DNA from: Mesostigma viride
Lineage: Eukaryota > Streptophyta > Mesostigmatophyceae > Mesostigmatales > Mesostigmataceae
Assembly (NCBI GenBank): GCA_009746045.1
Contig: RPFO01000688.1
Coordinates: 1-33,341 of the forward strand
DNA: 33,341 nucleotides
Reading direction: 5' to 3'
The notes beneath the pieces were generated by a model. It made no database searches. It was not told the DNA's origin and was given only the letters and a program-made list of their open reading frames with translations. Positions 9,995 through 19,449 of the stretch are shown here, one piece after another (position 1 is the stretch's first letter; the number at the start of each line of letters is the position of its first letter). Made by a program: the position numbers and the translations under genes.

Positions 9995-10313
9995 CGTCTG
10001 CCGGTGCTCCCTCCGCGCCAGCGATCTCGCCTGCCTCTAGCTCTTCCGCCGCAACGGCGTCTGCCGGTGCTCCCTCCGCGCCAGCGATCCCGCCTGCATG
10101 CCTCTAGCCCTTTGGCCGCAACGGCGTCTGCCGGTGCTCCCTCCGCGCCAGCGATCCCGCCTGCCTCTAGACCTTCGGCCGCAACGGCGTCTGCCGATGC
10201 TCCCTCCGCGCCAGCGATCCCGCCTGCCTCTAGACCTTCGGCCGCAACGGCGTCTGCCGGTGCTCTTTCTGCACCTCCCGCCATGGCTCCTGCAGCTTCC
10301 AGTGAATGTGAAC
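9995..10313 (+). repeat. 63-bp minisatellite, about five units
   Basis: Units begin CGTCTGCCGG at 9995, 10058, 10125, 10188 (and 10251 partial). Spacing is 63, 67, 63 and 63 bp. The 67-bp unit has an extra CATG near 10097, which shifts the reading frame. Units on either side of it therefore encode different peptides in one frame (LPVLPPRQRSR versus AATASAGAPSAP). Confidence 0.9.
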
Positions 10314-10453
10314 CTCCCGCACCACCAGATCTCACCGAGGCGGAACTGGAGCTTGCCGCGCTCAAGGCCATGATGGCAAAAGCGCAGCGGAAGGTGGAGC
10401 TGGAGCGGCAAGCGAAGGAGTCCCAGAGTCAGACTCCTGATCCGGTAATTTAG

Positions 10454-10974
10454 TTGATGTTTTTTCTGAAGCACGTTTTAGCTATGTAGTGATGTGGTGT
10501 TGTCACACCCAATTTGGGCGTCACATGGCATTGCCATGTGCGTATATTTTTGTTACTCATGTATGTATCACTCTCATGCTAGGCCATGCATCATACCCAC
10601 AGGCATAACCCATTTCACCATAGGATGTTTTGCTGGGCAACAACTATCTGCCGTGCCTGACTGCCCCCCCCCCCCTGCCTTGCTGCCCTTGTGTCCTCTT
10701 CAATGGTGGTGCTCTGTGTGCCTGCAGGCCTCCAGAGCATGAGTGTTGGCAACTGTGTGGCTTTGTTCATGCAAAGAAGCATCATTGATCATGATGACAC
10801 CTGAAGAAGAAGTAAATTAATTGGCTGGGCTTGATGCGGCCTAAGTTATTTCACAATGGTGTAAACGTATCGATGAGACGCCCAATGTAGGGCTAAATCC
10901 TCATTGTAAAGAGACAACTGTAAATGAGATGTATTATTATTTCTAATAAAGAAACCATTTGGAATGATGGCCTG
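10454..10974. other. Non-coding stretch after the 8048 gene
   Basis: No gene seen. It has a C12 run (10664-10675) and an AATAAA at 10945-10950 that could act as a polyadenylation signal for plus-strand transcripts, though it is about 490 bp from the last stop. Confidence 0.35.
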
Positions 10975-12330
10975 TTAACCCCTGGTCCGCCGATGCTATG
11001 CATTTGCATAGCAACCCGCGTCACGTAACTATACCGCGTAAATCCGTGATCTCCGCCGTAAGTGACGTAACGTAAATTGGTCCGACGGTCCAGGGCAGAC
11101 CCAACATGAATGAAAATGTCAAGGTCGGGCAGGTAACTGCGCCATAGCCCAGTAAATACCACGTGCATCATAGAGCTGTCACGTGACTTTTGCTAACATT
11201 TTTTACCGTTGAGCGCGCGTATACGAGATATGGCTGTCAACGTGCCATTTTGGTGAAAAGTTTGGGTTCCGCAGCTTGAAATGGGTCAGATGATGACCCC
11301 TGAACGATGATGCATTATTTTGGTACGTCAAGAATGATCAGATTCACGGAACTGGGGAAATGCGCAGAGGTAATTACCTCTGTATTGGTCGTCACCATCA
11401 GACAAGAAGTCCCAGTTGGTATCACCGGTTTCTTTTTGGTTTCTTGGTAGCTTGCGTCTGCCTGGGCCTTCCACTGTTTTACGGAAGTCCGCTGCAGGAT
11501 CTGCTGGGAACGTCGACGCGTTAGACGTCATCTTTGCATAGATGATCAACATGGTAATGATGATGGATGCATGGATACAGCAGCTATGGCCGCCTCTGCC
11601 ACTAGCATTAGAATCCGTGACGTATGAGCATGTCGGCCAGCGGAACCCGGCCAGGTCATGATCGAGGCAGGTACGGCAATTCGTTTTCGTGTTGTTTGAA
11701 TGGAAACTCGTACATTTATACATGTCTCATGTTGGATACATGAGTGGTAATTGCAACAGCTTTCCATGCCTGCTCAAGGAGGTGTTTTAGCCATTATATT
11801 GCACATTTTGGGGCATTTCTTGGCGGGATACCGTTCAGTGAGTGCAAGGTGGCGTCATATTTGTATTCCAGCATATTTGGCAGTCAATTGTGGTCAATTA
11901 TATTGCCTCATTGTATGATATGGCATAGTAGGCTGTTTGTGTGCGCGTAAGCCACACACGTAAACGCGGGCATTGTATGGGTCAAATGGGCTATCCGGGT
12001 GGTTTGACCAAAGGAAAGCACCATTGGACTATCCAACTAAATTGTCCAATGTTGGGTTTGAGGTTTCTGACTCTCCCCTGAAAAAAATGGGGGGATATAC
12101 TTTTTCTGTGGCACAAAATGATCGTCTTTTGGCTCACTTTGACTTAATTTATCATCCAAAATACTCATTAGACTCATGATATTAGTGCATATTCTGAAAG
12201 CCCTTGAAGTGTAGATACTCGTAGCATCTTGGTTGGGGGTATTTGTCCAAGTTGTGGCCTATGAGTTATGATTTTTTTCATTTTCAGGGGTCTGAAAGTG
12301 CCTAAAATGGCTTGGCGGACCATGGGTTAA
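10975..12330. mobile_element. piggyBac-like non-autonomous DNA element 2
   Basis: TTAA lies at both ends (10975-10978, 12327-12330). The 13-bp terminal inverted repeats match at 12 positions: CCCCTGGTCCGCC at 10979-10991 and GGCGGACCATGGG at 12314-12326. Just inside the left end is a hairpin GCTATGCA-tt-TGCATAGC (10995-11012), comparable to the subterminal palindromes of element 1. The TIR differs from element 1, so it belongs to another family. Minus ORF 11328-11723 (131 codons) has several Cys/His (CRTCLDHDL) but no recognisable transposase core. Element boundaries are seen; superfamily is inferred from TTAA and CCC ends. Confidence 0.6.
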
Positions 12331-12384
12331 GCGTTTCTTAACAGTGCTTATGTTGTAATGCTGGCAAATCTGCATTTCCCCCTT

Positions 12385-12484
12385 TTTTATCACTGTCATT
12401 TTTACCACTTTGTGGCGTTTTTTTACCACCCTCATTTTTACCACTTTGTGGCGTGTTTTTACCACCCTCACTTTTACCACTTTG
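12385..12484 (+). repeat. About 31-bp tandem repeat with ACCACTTTGTGGCG core
   Basis: Three units of TTTTTACCACCCTC plus TTTTTACCACTTTGTGGC. The ACCAC motif resembles the minisatellite at 3618-3683. CCACTTTGTGG is itself a small inverted repeat. Confidence 0.8.
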
Positions 12485-12695
12485 TGGCTGTTACGTCGCG
12501 TAACAATCTGTCACAGTTACGGACGTAAATTAGGTCTGTCGCCTCAGTCGTTCGTAGGTTTACGTGTAGCTTGTACCGGTGGACACTGTTGTCCCGGTAC
12601 TGTGGTGCATTGGATGCATTTGGCGTCGCGCCGCGTACTTTAGTAGTGGTCCTTATCCTTCGGGTAGAATGTAGTGGACCAAGTTGCAATCTGTT

Positions 12696-12739
12696 GCATG
12701 CACCAGTTTATACACGCATTTCGGTAAACTGGTGCATGC
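12696..12739. repeat. Perfect 15-bp stem inverted repeat
   Basis: GCATGCACCAGTTTA (12696-12710) and its exact reverse complement (12725-12739) are separated by 14 bases. It directly precedes the broken integrase-like fragment. Confidence 0.85.
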
Positions 12740-12830
12740 GTTAATCGGCGTGTGCTGTTGTCCATTCCTTCTCGCAATGTGGTGATAACAGCTGAGGGAT
12801 TGCAGCACGGCCACTACCCACCAGAGATAG
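12728..12830 (+). pseudogene. Integrase-like fragment, part 1 (split by the copia element)
   Basis: The open frame after TAA 12725 reads RRVLLSIPSRNVVITAE...GHYPPEIE up to the target site. Conceptually removing the copia element and one GATAG places it in frame with 21315-21511, which holds an integrase C-terminal-type motif. It is a remnant of an older retroelement on the plus strand. Confidence 0.5.
12826..12830. repeat. Target-site duplication GATAG, left
   Basis: It immediately precedes the left LTR and is repeated at 21310-21314 immediately after the right LTR. Five bp is the expected size for LTR-element integration. Confidence 0.85.
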
Positions 12831-13470
12831 AGTTAGAAAGAGCTCCCAACGTATGTGAGCTCTTGGTCTTTCACAGCGCGTCTTAGCCAATGTTGCAAGG
12901 CAGCAACCTTAAATCTGTTCACCAGGCCACGACCACAATGGGCACTTCCACGACCAAGGTGGCACCCACGGTTCGTGCTTTCCGAGATAGCTGGTCATCC
13001 CCCATGACCAAGCTATATCCTTTGCGTTGTTCCTCGTTCCCATCGGCATGACGAGGCACGTGCAGGCGTGCAAGCAAATCCACAACGTCCACTGGCATCA
13101 GTGCAGAGCCAGGACGAACTGGATTTGCCTAGACTCTGCAACCTAGGAAGTACAGGACCTGTCACAAGCCTGCAAGGCCTAGTATCCTTGCAGCCCTGTG
13201 CCAGCTACCCTACTAGTCACAGGCTGCTGCTCCTCCTGGTCTACGTGGACCACAGTCACGTGATAGACAGGCTAAGCCTGTGCAGGCACGGCCTGCCACG
13301 TGTCCTGTCCACTACATCAGAGGACTGCACCCTAGTCGGCCACGGATGGCTAGGACTTCGGGACTTGATATCTTTCTCGTCCCTTGTCTGTTTCAGGCGG
13401 TCAGCACGGCGTTGGAAAGGTCTTTCCAAACTGCATCCACTTAGCATATTGGTTGCCCAAAATGCTAACT
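12831..13470 (-). repeat. 3' LTR of the copia element (640 bp)
   Basis: It matches 20663-21309 except for three substitutions and deletions of 5 and 2 bp. On the coding strand the ends are AGTTAG..CTAACT, a 6-bp inverted repeat, and not the usual TG..CA. Confidence 0.93.
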
Positions 13471-13474
13471 CCAA

Positions 13475-13488
13475 CCCTTTCTTCTTTT
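13475..13488 (-). other. Polypurine tract (plus-strand primer)
   Basis: On the minus strand, AAAAGAAGAAAGGG lies four bases before the 3' LTR, the expected place and composition for the second-strand priming site. Confidence 0.7.
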
Positions 13489-14474
13489 GGAGCTGGACCA
13501 GCTTGAAACAAGCCTAACCTTGCTTGTGCCCACTCAGCCACAGACCGCTTGGTCCCTTGGGGTTGATCAGACCTGATAGGGCCCAGGGTCCTGCCTCCTT
13601 TTGGGTAACAACATATACGCCCTTGGACCAGGCTAGGTGTACTGGCCAGTGAATCAGAGGTCACCCCAGGTTATCCCCTGACCCCTTGGTCAGCTCCCAA
13701 CCTTTCCTTGGGAACTTGGTGTTAGATTAAAGTCAAGGCACATTACCTAGTCCAATGGCTGGGATTAAAGGATGCCAAGAACGTATTATTGTGAGTTCCT
13801 GATCTTTCACAGTTATCACAGGCGCCCGTTCTTATGGCGCCCGCCTTGGCCAGCCTTTCCCTTTTATGCTCAAAGAGACTCAGGTAGCACCTACACAAAT
13901 ACTGCCTTATTGGGGAGCCCATGTCTTCACTGGGTGTTAAGCCCAGGAATCACTCATGCCAGGCTGTGGCTCTGCTGGGGAATTGAACCCCACCCCAACC
14001 TCCAGGTTTATAGGTGACCTGGAACTTCACACAAGAGAAACATTACAACCATGAAACAACATGAGAGACATGATTATGTTTTATTCAAGCATTATATAAC
14101 CCAGAATGTGGCTCCCTGGCAACCATGTTCCACATGGTCACACAACCAGGTTCTTTATTAGCAACAGGTTGGAAACAAGCACTAGAAAACATATATACAG
14201 CAACCTGTAAGAACCAGCATTCGGGTTGCCCTTGCATGGCCTAACTGTTTGAGGCCAAAGGCGTCGACTTAAGTCCTGGCGACTCTTCTGAACCCCATGG
14301 GGAGGGCCAGGCATGATTCTCAGCTGGTAGGAGTGACATTCCACACCAACTCCTGTCCAGGAGGGTGTACCTAACCCTGAAGGACCGGCTGTCAACCAGT
14401 AAGCACCAGTCACCACTTGGTACTTTGGTCAAGCAGCCCACTGGGGACACCCAAGCTGAAGCAAGGCCTGGTCT
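13489..14474 (-). other. Non-coding 3' region of the copia element
   Basis: About 1 kb lies between the pol stop and the polypurine tract, with only short unconvincing ORFs. No envelope-like or chromodomain sequence is seen. Confidence 0.6.
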
Positions 14475-16928
14475 CTATGGCCGCCCGTGTAAGGGGTCCA
14501 TGAGCCCACGGAGCAGGGGGTACTGCCTCTCCGCCTTCTCCTCCAGCTTGGTGAGGGCATCTGCAGGGTTGTCCACACCAGGCACATGTTCAATGTGAGC
14601 TAGGTAGGACATCTCCTTGAGCAACAAGTAGTCAAGGTCCCTGCTCCTGGCCAGCTGCCTGTGCACAAATTGCACCATGCCCATGCTATCAGTCCTCACC
14701 AGTGTGTGCAGCTGCAACCTACAGGAAGCCACTTGACATAGCTGGTAGAAGAGCTCCCTCAAGTAAAGAGCAGTATGCAGCCCTTCACAGATTGCCCTGC
14801 ACTCAGCAATATCACTGCTGGGTGTAACCCTGTTCTGCAACCGACTGTACCAGGTAACAAGTGAGGTGTGATCTTGCTCCAGGGTAACTAATGCTGCTGC
14901 CCTGCCCCTGACCTCTGTGACCTTCCTATTATCCATAGAACTGTCCACATAGAGAACCATGTCAAGGGGCTTGTACAAATCCACAGGACCCAGTATGAGA
15001 GGGGGAGACATCATGACAGCCTGCACCACACTCTCAGCACCCACCTCAACCAGCTGGGAATCAGTAAGTCGACTCAAAACCAGCAAGTCAGGGGCACATA
15101 TACTTGCAAGCCATGCCAGCATGCCCCTGATGGTAGCACACCTAGCCTGCGTGATGGGCTCCTGCAATGCATCTACAATCTGCTGTGGGTAGTCCTTACC
15201 ACCCTCCATCCTGATGAACCACGAGCCCTTGGCTTGGAACAACGTAGCCTGCATGCCACAGAAGACCATAGGCTCATTCTCCACCATGTGCTGTATCTTA
15301 CCCAGCTCAAACCGCTTCTGGATCTTAGCCAAGACAGCCTCAACCCAGTCTGGTGGACCTATGAGATGCAGGTCATCACCATGCAGTGAGGCAAAGACAG
15401 GAAGGCCATTGTGGGACCCTTGGAACAAACAGGGATCCACTGGAGACACAGAAAACCCACAAGTATTCTTCAAGAATTTCTCTAGGCTCTTTCTCCAGAT
15501 AATGGGACTGGACCTGAGACCTTCCAACCCTTTCAGAATTCTCAGGTACCTGGCCTTTATCTCTGCTCTCCATACAGCAGGTACAGTCACAAAGAAAGGA
15601 GGGATATCTCTCCAAGTCTGCCTAGCCTGATCTTGGTCACCCTTGAGAAAAGCCCTCTTGAAATCAATCAGCACAGAGCTATAGGGCACACCCTTAACCA
15701 GAAAAGACAGAAATATACACAGCAGAATCCTCCACGTGTCATGCAGCATCCCTGGAGTATAGAGCTCCTCATCTAACAACTGGCCAGTGCCATGATACTC
15801 GGTTACAACTGGTCTGACATGTGGCACCTGGACACCATCTACCTCCTTGAGCTTGAGGACAAACATCAATCTGAGCAGCTGGTGAACTTCTGGCAGCTCA
15901 TCCACAGGTTCTGCACAGTTGGAAACTATCCACTCATGCCCAGAAGCAACAAAGCCAAGAGTCCATGCCTTAGCCATCTTGGGGCTTTGCATCATCTCGA
16001 CTAGCTGGCGCCAGGGAATAGGACTGTGAGCAGCTATCTGGTACCTGTTTACCCCTAACTGCCGTGGATCAAAGGTGGTTGGGATTATCAACAGGTCCTC
16101 AGCTATGGGCTCCTGACCTTGAGGACCCTCAGCTGGCTGACTCCTAACAGCCTTCACCGCCACTGCAAGACCCTGGGAATAGTGATATCTTTCAAGGGGG
16201 AGGCTGCCCCTGCCTTCTAGTGCCAACTCATCAGAGGTCAAAGTAACCCCTGGCATGCACAAGAAGTTCTGACCCAGAATGGCAGGCCCCTGATAGCCCT
16301 CTACCACACAGAACGTGGTGGGCACCCCTAAGATAGGCACACTCACTTCCCCAAGGATCTTCATGGACACCTTTCCTGAGAAATCAGACACAGCAAGGCA
16401 ACTGGGATGGGACATCTGTAAGCCTACAGCATCCTCTTCCCTGATGACAGACACCTGTGAGTTGGTATCTACCTCCATTGTAGCTGCCCAGCACGACCCC
16501 CACCCCGTGAGCTTGGATACCTTGGGATCATGTTTGCTGCGCATGAGTGCTCGGATGACGTCCGCCATGAGAGGCCCCCGGGCCTTAGGTGGCTGCCCCG
16601 TCCCCTCTGGCCTTGTGACAGTTGCTTCAGCAGCCTCCTCCTGCTCGTCATCTTCCAGCAGGGACAGACCATCATCCACCACCAGAGGATTGTTAGCTGC
16701 TGCTGCCTGGCTCTGGCCTGGCTCCTCAACCCAGCTGGGAGGGCCTGGCCCGTCTGCAGGCCAGATTGCATGTGGCCTTCTTTCCTTGACATGAGCCCAG
16801 GACAACCTGTACACGTGCCTTGGATCCTTTTCCAAAGCCACCAGGCAAGATCTGTTAGCTTCTCCACACGAGTGACAACCCCATCCTGCCACTTCCCCCG
16901 CTTGCCTGGAATAGATGGTTCCTTCCAC
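14475..16928 (-). CDS. pol: copia pol part 2: protease-like, reverse transcriptase, RNase H
   Basis: An 817-codon open frame (no obvious own start; it continues integrase through a -1 frame change near 16850). Counting from 16928: acidic linker at 80-105; retropepsin-like domain with EVDTNSQVSVI (Asp154; the DTG glycine is Asn) and PAILGQNFL (217-222); RT with motif A SSVLIDFKRAFLKGD (Asp422), GLEGLRSSPIIW (matching copia SLYGLKQAPRAW) and motif C HGDD (516-519) in place of YVDD; RNase H with YVDSS (Asp662), SSDIAECRA (Glu709), RTDSMG (Asp747) and VDNPADALTK (Asp786). The RT/RNase H block is clearly Ty1/copia type and the key acidic residues are present. A protease-like fold here, after integrase, is unusual. 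Function: polyprotein cleavage, cDNA synthesis and RNA removal in virus-like particles. Confidence 0.9.
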   Translation of the reverse strand: MEGTIYSRQAGEVAGWGCHSCGEANRSCLVALEKDPRHVYRLSWAHVKERRPHAIWPADGPGPPSWVEEPGQSQAAAANNPLVVDDGLSLLEDDEQEEAAEATVTRPEGTGQPPKARGPLMADVIRALMRSKHDPKVSKLTGWGSCWAATMEVDTNSQVSVIREEDAVGLQMSHPSCLAVSDFSGKVSMKILGEVSVPILGVPTTFCVVEGYQGPAILGQNFLCMPGVTLTSDELALEGRGSLPLERYHYSQGLAVAVKAVRSQPAEGPQGQEPIAEDLLIIPTTFDPRQLGVNRYQIAAHSPIPWRQLVEMMQSPKMAKAWTLGFVASGHEWIVSNCAEPVDELPEVHQLLRLMFVLKLKEVDGVQVPHVRPVVTEYHGTGQLLDEELYTPGMLHDTWRILLCIFLSFLVKGVPYSSVLIDFKRAFLKGDQDQARQTWRDIPPFFVTVPAVWRAEIKARYLRILKGLEGLRSSPIIWRKSLEKFLKNTCGFSVSPVDPCLFQGSHNGLPVFASLHGDDLHLIGPPDWVEAVLAKIQKRFELGKIQHMVENEPMVFCGMQATLFQAKGSWFIRMEGGKDYPQQIVDALQEPITQARCATIRGMLAWLASICAPDLLVLSRLTDSQLVEVGAESVVQAVMMSPPLILGPVDLYKPLDMVLYVDSSMDNRKVTEVRGRAAALVTLEQDHTSLVTWYSRLQNRVTPSSDIAECRAICEGLHTALYLRELFYQLCQVASCRLQLHTLVRTDSMGMVQFVHRQLARSRDLDYLLLKEMSYLAHIEHVPGVDNPADALTKLEEKAERQYPLLRGLMDPLHGRP

Positions 16929-18046
16929 ATCCTGACCTTCAGCCCCACCTGAGGCCTCAGCACATTCCAGTTCTTGTCCTTACGTCTCAGCTGGGCAAAT
17001 AACCTATCTGCCTTCCTAAGACTGGCCTGCACCACGTTCTCAGGCAACAAGCTATACTGCAGGGCCAGGGGAGAGACAGCCACACCATCAAAGTAATAGT
17101 TAACCCTGTGGTTCAGCTGCTCTTCTATCCCCTTACACCAGGCTGCCCTCTCTAAGGCAGATGCCACAAGTGGCACTGACTCTGCTGCTAGCACCACTGT
17201 CTTCACTTCACGTATGGATCTCTCTACAGCCCCTTGCTGCCCATGACTCTCCCTGGGGACTACTACCAGCTTACAAGGCAGCTGGTCCTGATGCTTGAGC
17301 AAACAGTCAAACTGCAAGTCTGCCTGCACACTCTTGCACACCCCAAAGCCTGGGATCAGGGCCTTCATACCCAACAACAAGTGGTGCTCCTGCATACCAG
17401 GCAGAACGTCTATCAGCCTGTATCTGCTGAACCTGTCCACCCCCACCAATATATACAAGCCCCTGATATGCTGGATATCCATCTGGATGTCGCCACGCTC
17501 CCTAGCAGGCTCCCTAGCATGGGACTGAGGTGGGTGAACAGCATTCTCCTGGCAACCACAGTTCTCAGCAGCAGCCTGGCAAGCCTCCCACAAAGGCTCC
17601 CTACCTAGCTTCCAAGCAAACATTGCTGCCTGCCCAGAATGCCCAAACATGTGATGCAACCTATGGCCAGCCTCAGCATAGCTCAGCACTCTCTCAGTAC
17701 TGACCTGGCGAGACGTCTGAACCGTGTGTGGGGACACATGATCCACTCCTGAGGTTCCAGGGCTTCCCTGCAGGCCGTCCTGACGCCCCAAGTCAGGCCC
17801 TGCACCCTGGACCGCTCCAGGCCCTTCCAGCAAGGTCCCTTGGCCCTCCAGGCCAGCACCTGCTGGAGACCCACCACCTGCATGAGGCATAGGGAATTCA
17901 GCTGCAGCATTGTTATTGCAATCCAGTGGAAGAACAACATCTTTACACCCTTGGTGCTGCACAAGGGGCACACCCCCGTCCTTATGTACATCCAGCACAC
18001 CTTCCCCAAGGGGTGATTGACTATTTACAGGGGATGATGTAGCTAG
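16850..18046 (-). CDS. pol: copia pol part 1: integrase
   Basis: The frame runs open from directly after the gag UGA (18047) in the same frame as the zinc knuckle. Counting from 17998: Gly/Pro-rich linker to about 100; zinc-binding region with GHRLHHMFGH (His112-120) and Cys140/147/149; DDE catalytic core with QMDIQ (Asp174), QADLQ (Asp227) and QQGAVERSI (Glu259), a D-31-E interval slightly shorter than the usual 35; C-terminal domain with VGLKVRMW and GKRGKWQDGVVTRVEKL (351-381). After about residue 383 the frame loses sense and the real continuation is in the -1 frame (14475-16928). No protease motif precedes it. Role: insertion of element cDNA, giving the 5-bp GATAG duplication. Confidence 0.88.
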
Positions 18047-18448
18047 TCACTGCTGCCCAGACTGGCCTCCTGCCCCAGCAGGCTTGGCCTTCCTGTCAGG
18101 ACACTCACGACGCCAGTGACCTTCCTTGCCACACACAAAACATGCTCCACCCTTCTTCCCAGACCCAGCCCCACCCTTGCCAGGCTTCCCCTGGCCTCCC
18201 TGAGGCTGCCCACCCTGCTTGCCCTGGTTGCCTTGAGCTTGGCCCTTGCCTTGCCCTTGGCCACCCTTACCCTGCTGACCACCAGCTTGCTGGCCCCCAA
18301 CCCCTCCTTGGGACCTGCACCCTTGCCACCCTGAGCCCCTGCCTCTGGCGCCTGAAGCGCTTACGCTTGTTGGGCCTTGCCCCATCACGGGCTGGGTACC
18401 CGGGGACATCACCTTGGCCCTGCACAGCGGAGGTGGCATTGCTGCCAT
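18047..18448 (-). CDS. gag: copia gag C-terminus: nucleocapsid zinc knuckle
   Basis: Gly/Gln/Lys-rich low-complexity region (GGQQGKGGQGQGKG-like) followed by a CCHC knuckle CFVCGKEGHWRREC, which binds RNA in Gag proteins. It ends CAG CAG TGA CTA G. The same frame stays open beyond the TGA into integrase, so limited stop readthrough could make Gag-Pol. It is joined to the upstream gag frame by a +1 change around 18340-18400. Confidence 0.85.
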   Translation of the reverse strand: MAAMPPPLCRAKVMSPGTQPVMGQGPTSVSASGARGRGSGWQGCRSQGGVGGQQAGGQQGKGGQGQGKGQAQGNQGKQGGQPQGGQGKPGKGGAGSGKKGGACFVCGKEGHWRRECPDRKAKPAGAGGQSGQQ

Positions 18449-19389
18449 GGGACTGGATAGCCTTGCAGGCAGGATCTGGCTTCCTTATGCTGAGGATTAC
18501 AAGCTCCAGAGCACGCAAGGAGCCATCAGTCTGGTTAAGAAACATGCGGGCACCGTTCCTCCCATCCACACTCAAACCCATACGGTCCAGGAAATAGTCT
18601 GCCAAGGCCCTATCTGTGACCAGGAAGCCATACTTGGCCCCCTTGTCCCTGATACGGTTGAGCCTAGCCCATTCCTCTGCCACAGGGCCCACTATCTCAA
18701 AGGTGTCATACTGATGCTTGTAGTAGTTGGTGAGGTTGAGAACCTTGTCAGAGAACTCCTCCCTCAACCCATCCAGGAACTGTGCCCAGGTTAGCTTATC
18801 CTTGACAGCAGTCCTAGCCTTCTCCCTGACACGCTCTGACGAGTCCCTGTTGCACGTGGACGAGTGAAACACTTGCACTAGGTTGACAGTGGGGTCCACG
18901 GAGAACACAACAAGCTCCATGTCCTCTAGCCACTTGTCCAAAGCTTCCTGTGCTAGTGGTGGGTTAAGAGGCTTTTGTCCATTCATAACAGTGACAGCAC
19001 TCATGTGAGGTCTCGACCCTGGCAGCGCCTTCACTGGCTCCACCACAGCGGGTGTCACAACAACAGCACCACTTGGTCCAGCAGGCACAGGGGAGAGCAC
19101 ATCCACATGAGGCCTCTTACCATTGCCGTCAGCAGAGGGGTCCCTCTTACGCTTCTCCACGGCAGGTTGCCCATTCGCCACCGTTATTGCATCAGATGCC
19201 CCGCGCCCGCGCCTTGCGCGCCTCCTCCACCGAGTCTTCGTGTCGCCTCTTGCTCCCTGGTCGCTTTCCCCCATCGCCGTCGCTGGCTGGGATCGCCTCT
19301 CCCACCAGCGCCTCCTTGCCCTTCCCAGGCTCCTGGCTCTCTCCAGCCGGTGCCCCCCTCGCCCTTGTCGCCGTCGCCCGGTTTGCCAC
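18267..19389 (-). CDS. gag: copia gag, capsid-like region
   Basis: Likely start is ATG at 19389 (basic, MANRATATRARG), 60 bases after ORF1 ends. That frame meets the main gag frame near 19195 at a GGGG run, one base out of register. The main frame has a bipartite basic motif (KRKRDPSADGNGKRP), then a helical capsid-like part: LDKWLEDMELVVFSV, VREKARTAVKDKLTWAQFL, DGLREEFSDKVLNLTNYY, ALADYFLDRMGL. This pattern (a W-bearing helix, then an aromatic-rich helical domain, then a zinc knuckle) is that of retrotransposon Gag. It ends in a basic run (NKRKRFRRQRQ) where the frame changes to the zinc knuckle. Role: assembly of virus-like particles. Confidence 0.7.
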
Positions 19390-19449
19390 GAGGCATTATA
19401 TACAAGTGGGGACACAACAATAAAGGCGAAGGAAAAAGGAAGAACTGAC

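Larger units (their letters stand above)
8048..10453 (+). pseudogene. Spliced gene for a Pro/Lys/Ala-rich protein, frame-broken
   Basis: I read three exons. Exon 1 is 8048-8178. Intron 1 (8179-8332) starts GTGCAG and ends GTGTGCAG, with the split codon restoring frame. Exon 2 is 8333-8824; it changes frame near 8636 at a run of five C, where a sixth C would restore continuity. Intron 2 (8825-8943) starts GTAATA and ends TTGCAG. Exon 3 runs from 8944. The protein has an acidic basic-flanked region (EDEDDDGD), KPEVKPEVKPEAKP repeats, a 66-bp duplicated proline block (MPPPPVAKK / PPPPPVGKQ), KKPAASKKPAA histone-H1-like repeats, then a globular-looking segment (9530-9867). TGA at 9868 is followed one base out of frame by more coding-like sequence (DDDLRSARAKLKENW, acidic run) ending at TAG 10451. 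No family recognised. H1-like repeats hint at nuclear or nucleic-acid association, by inference only. Confidence 0.55.
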
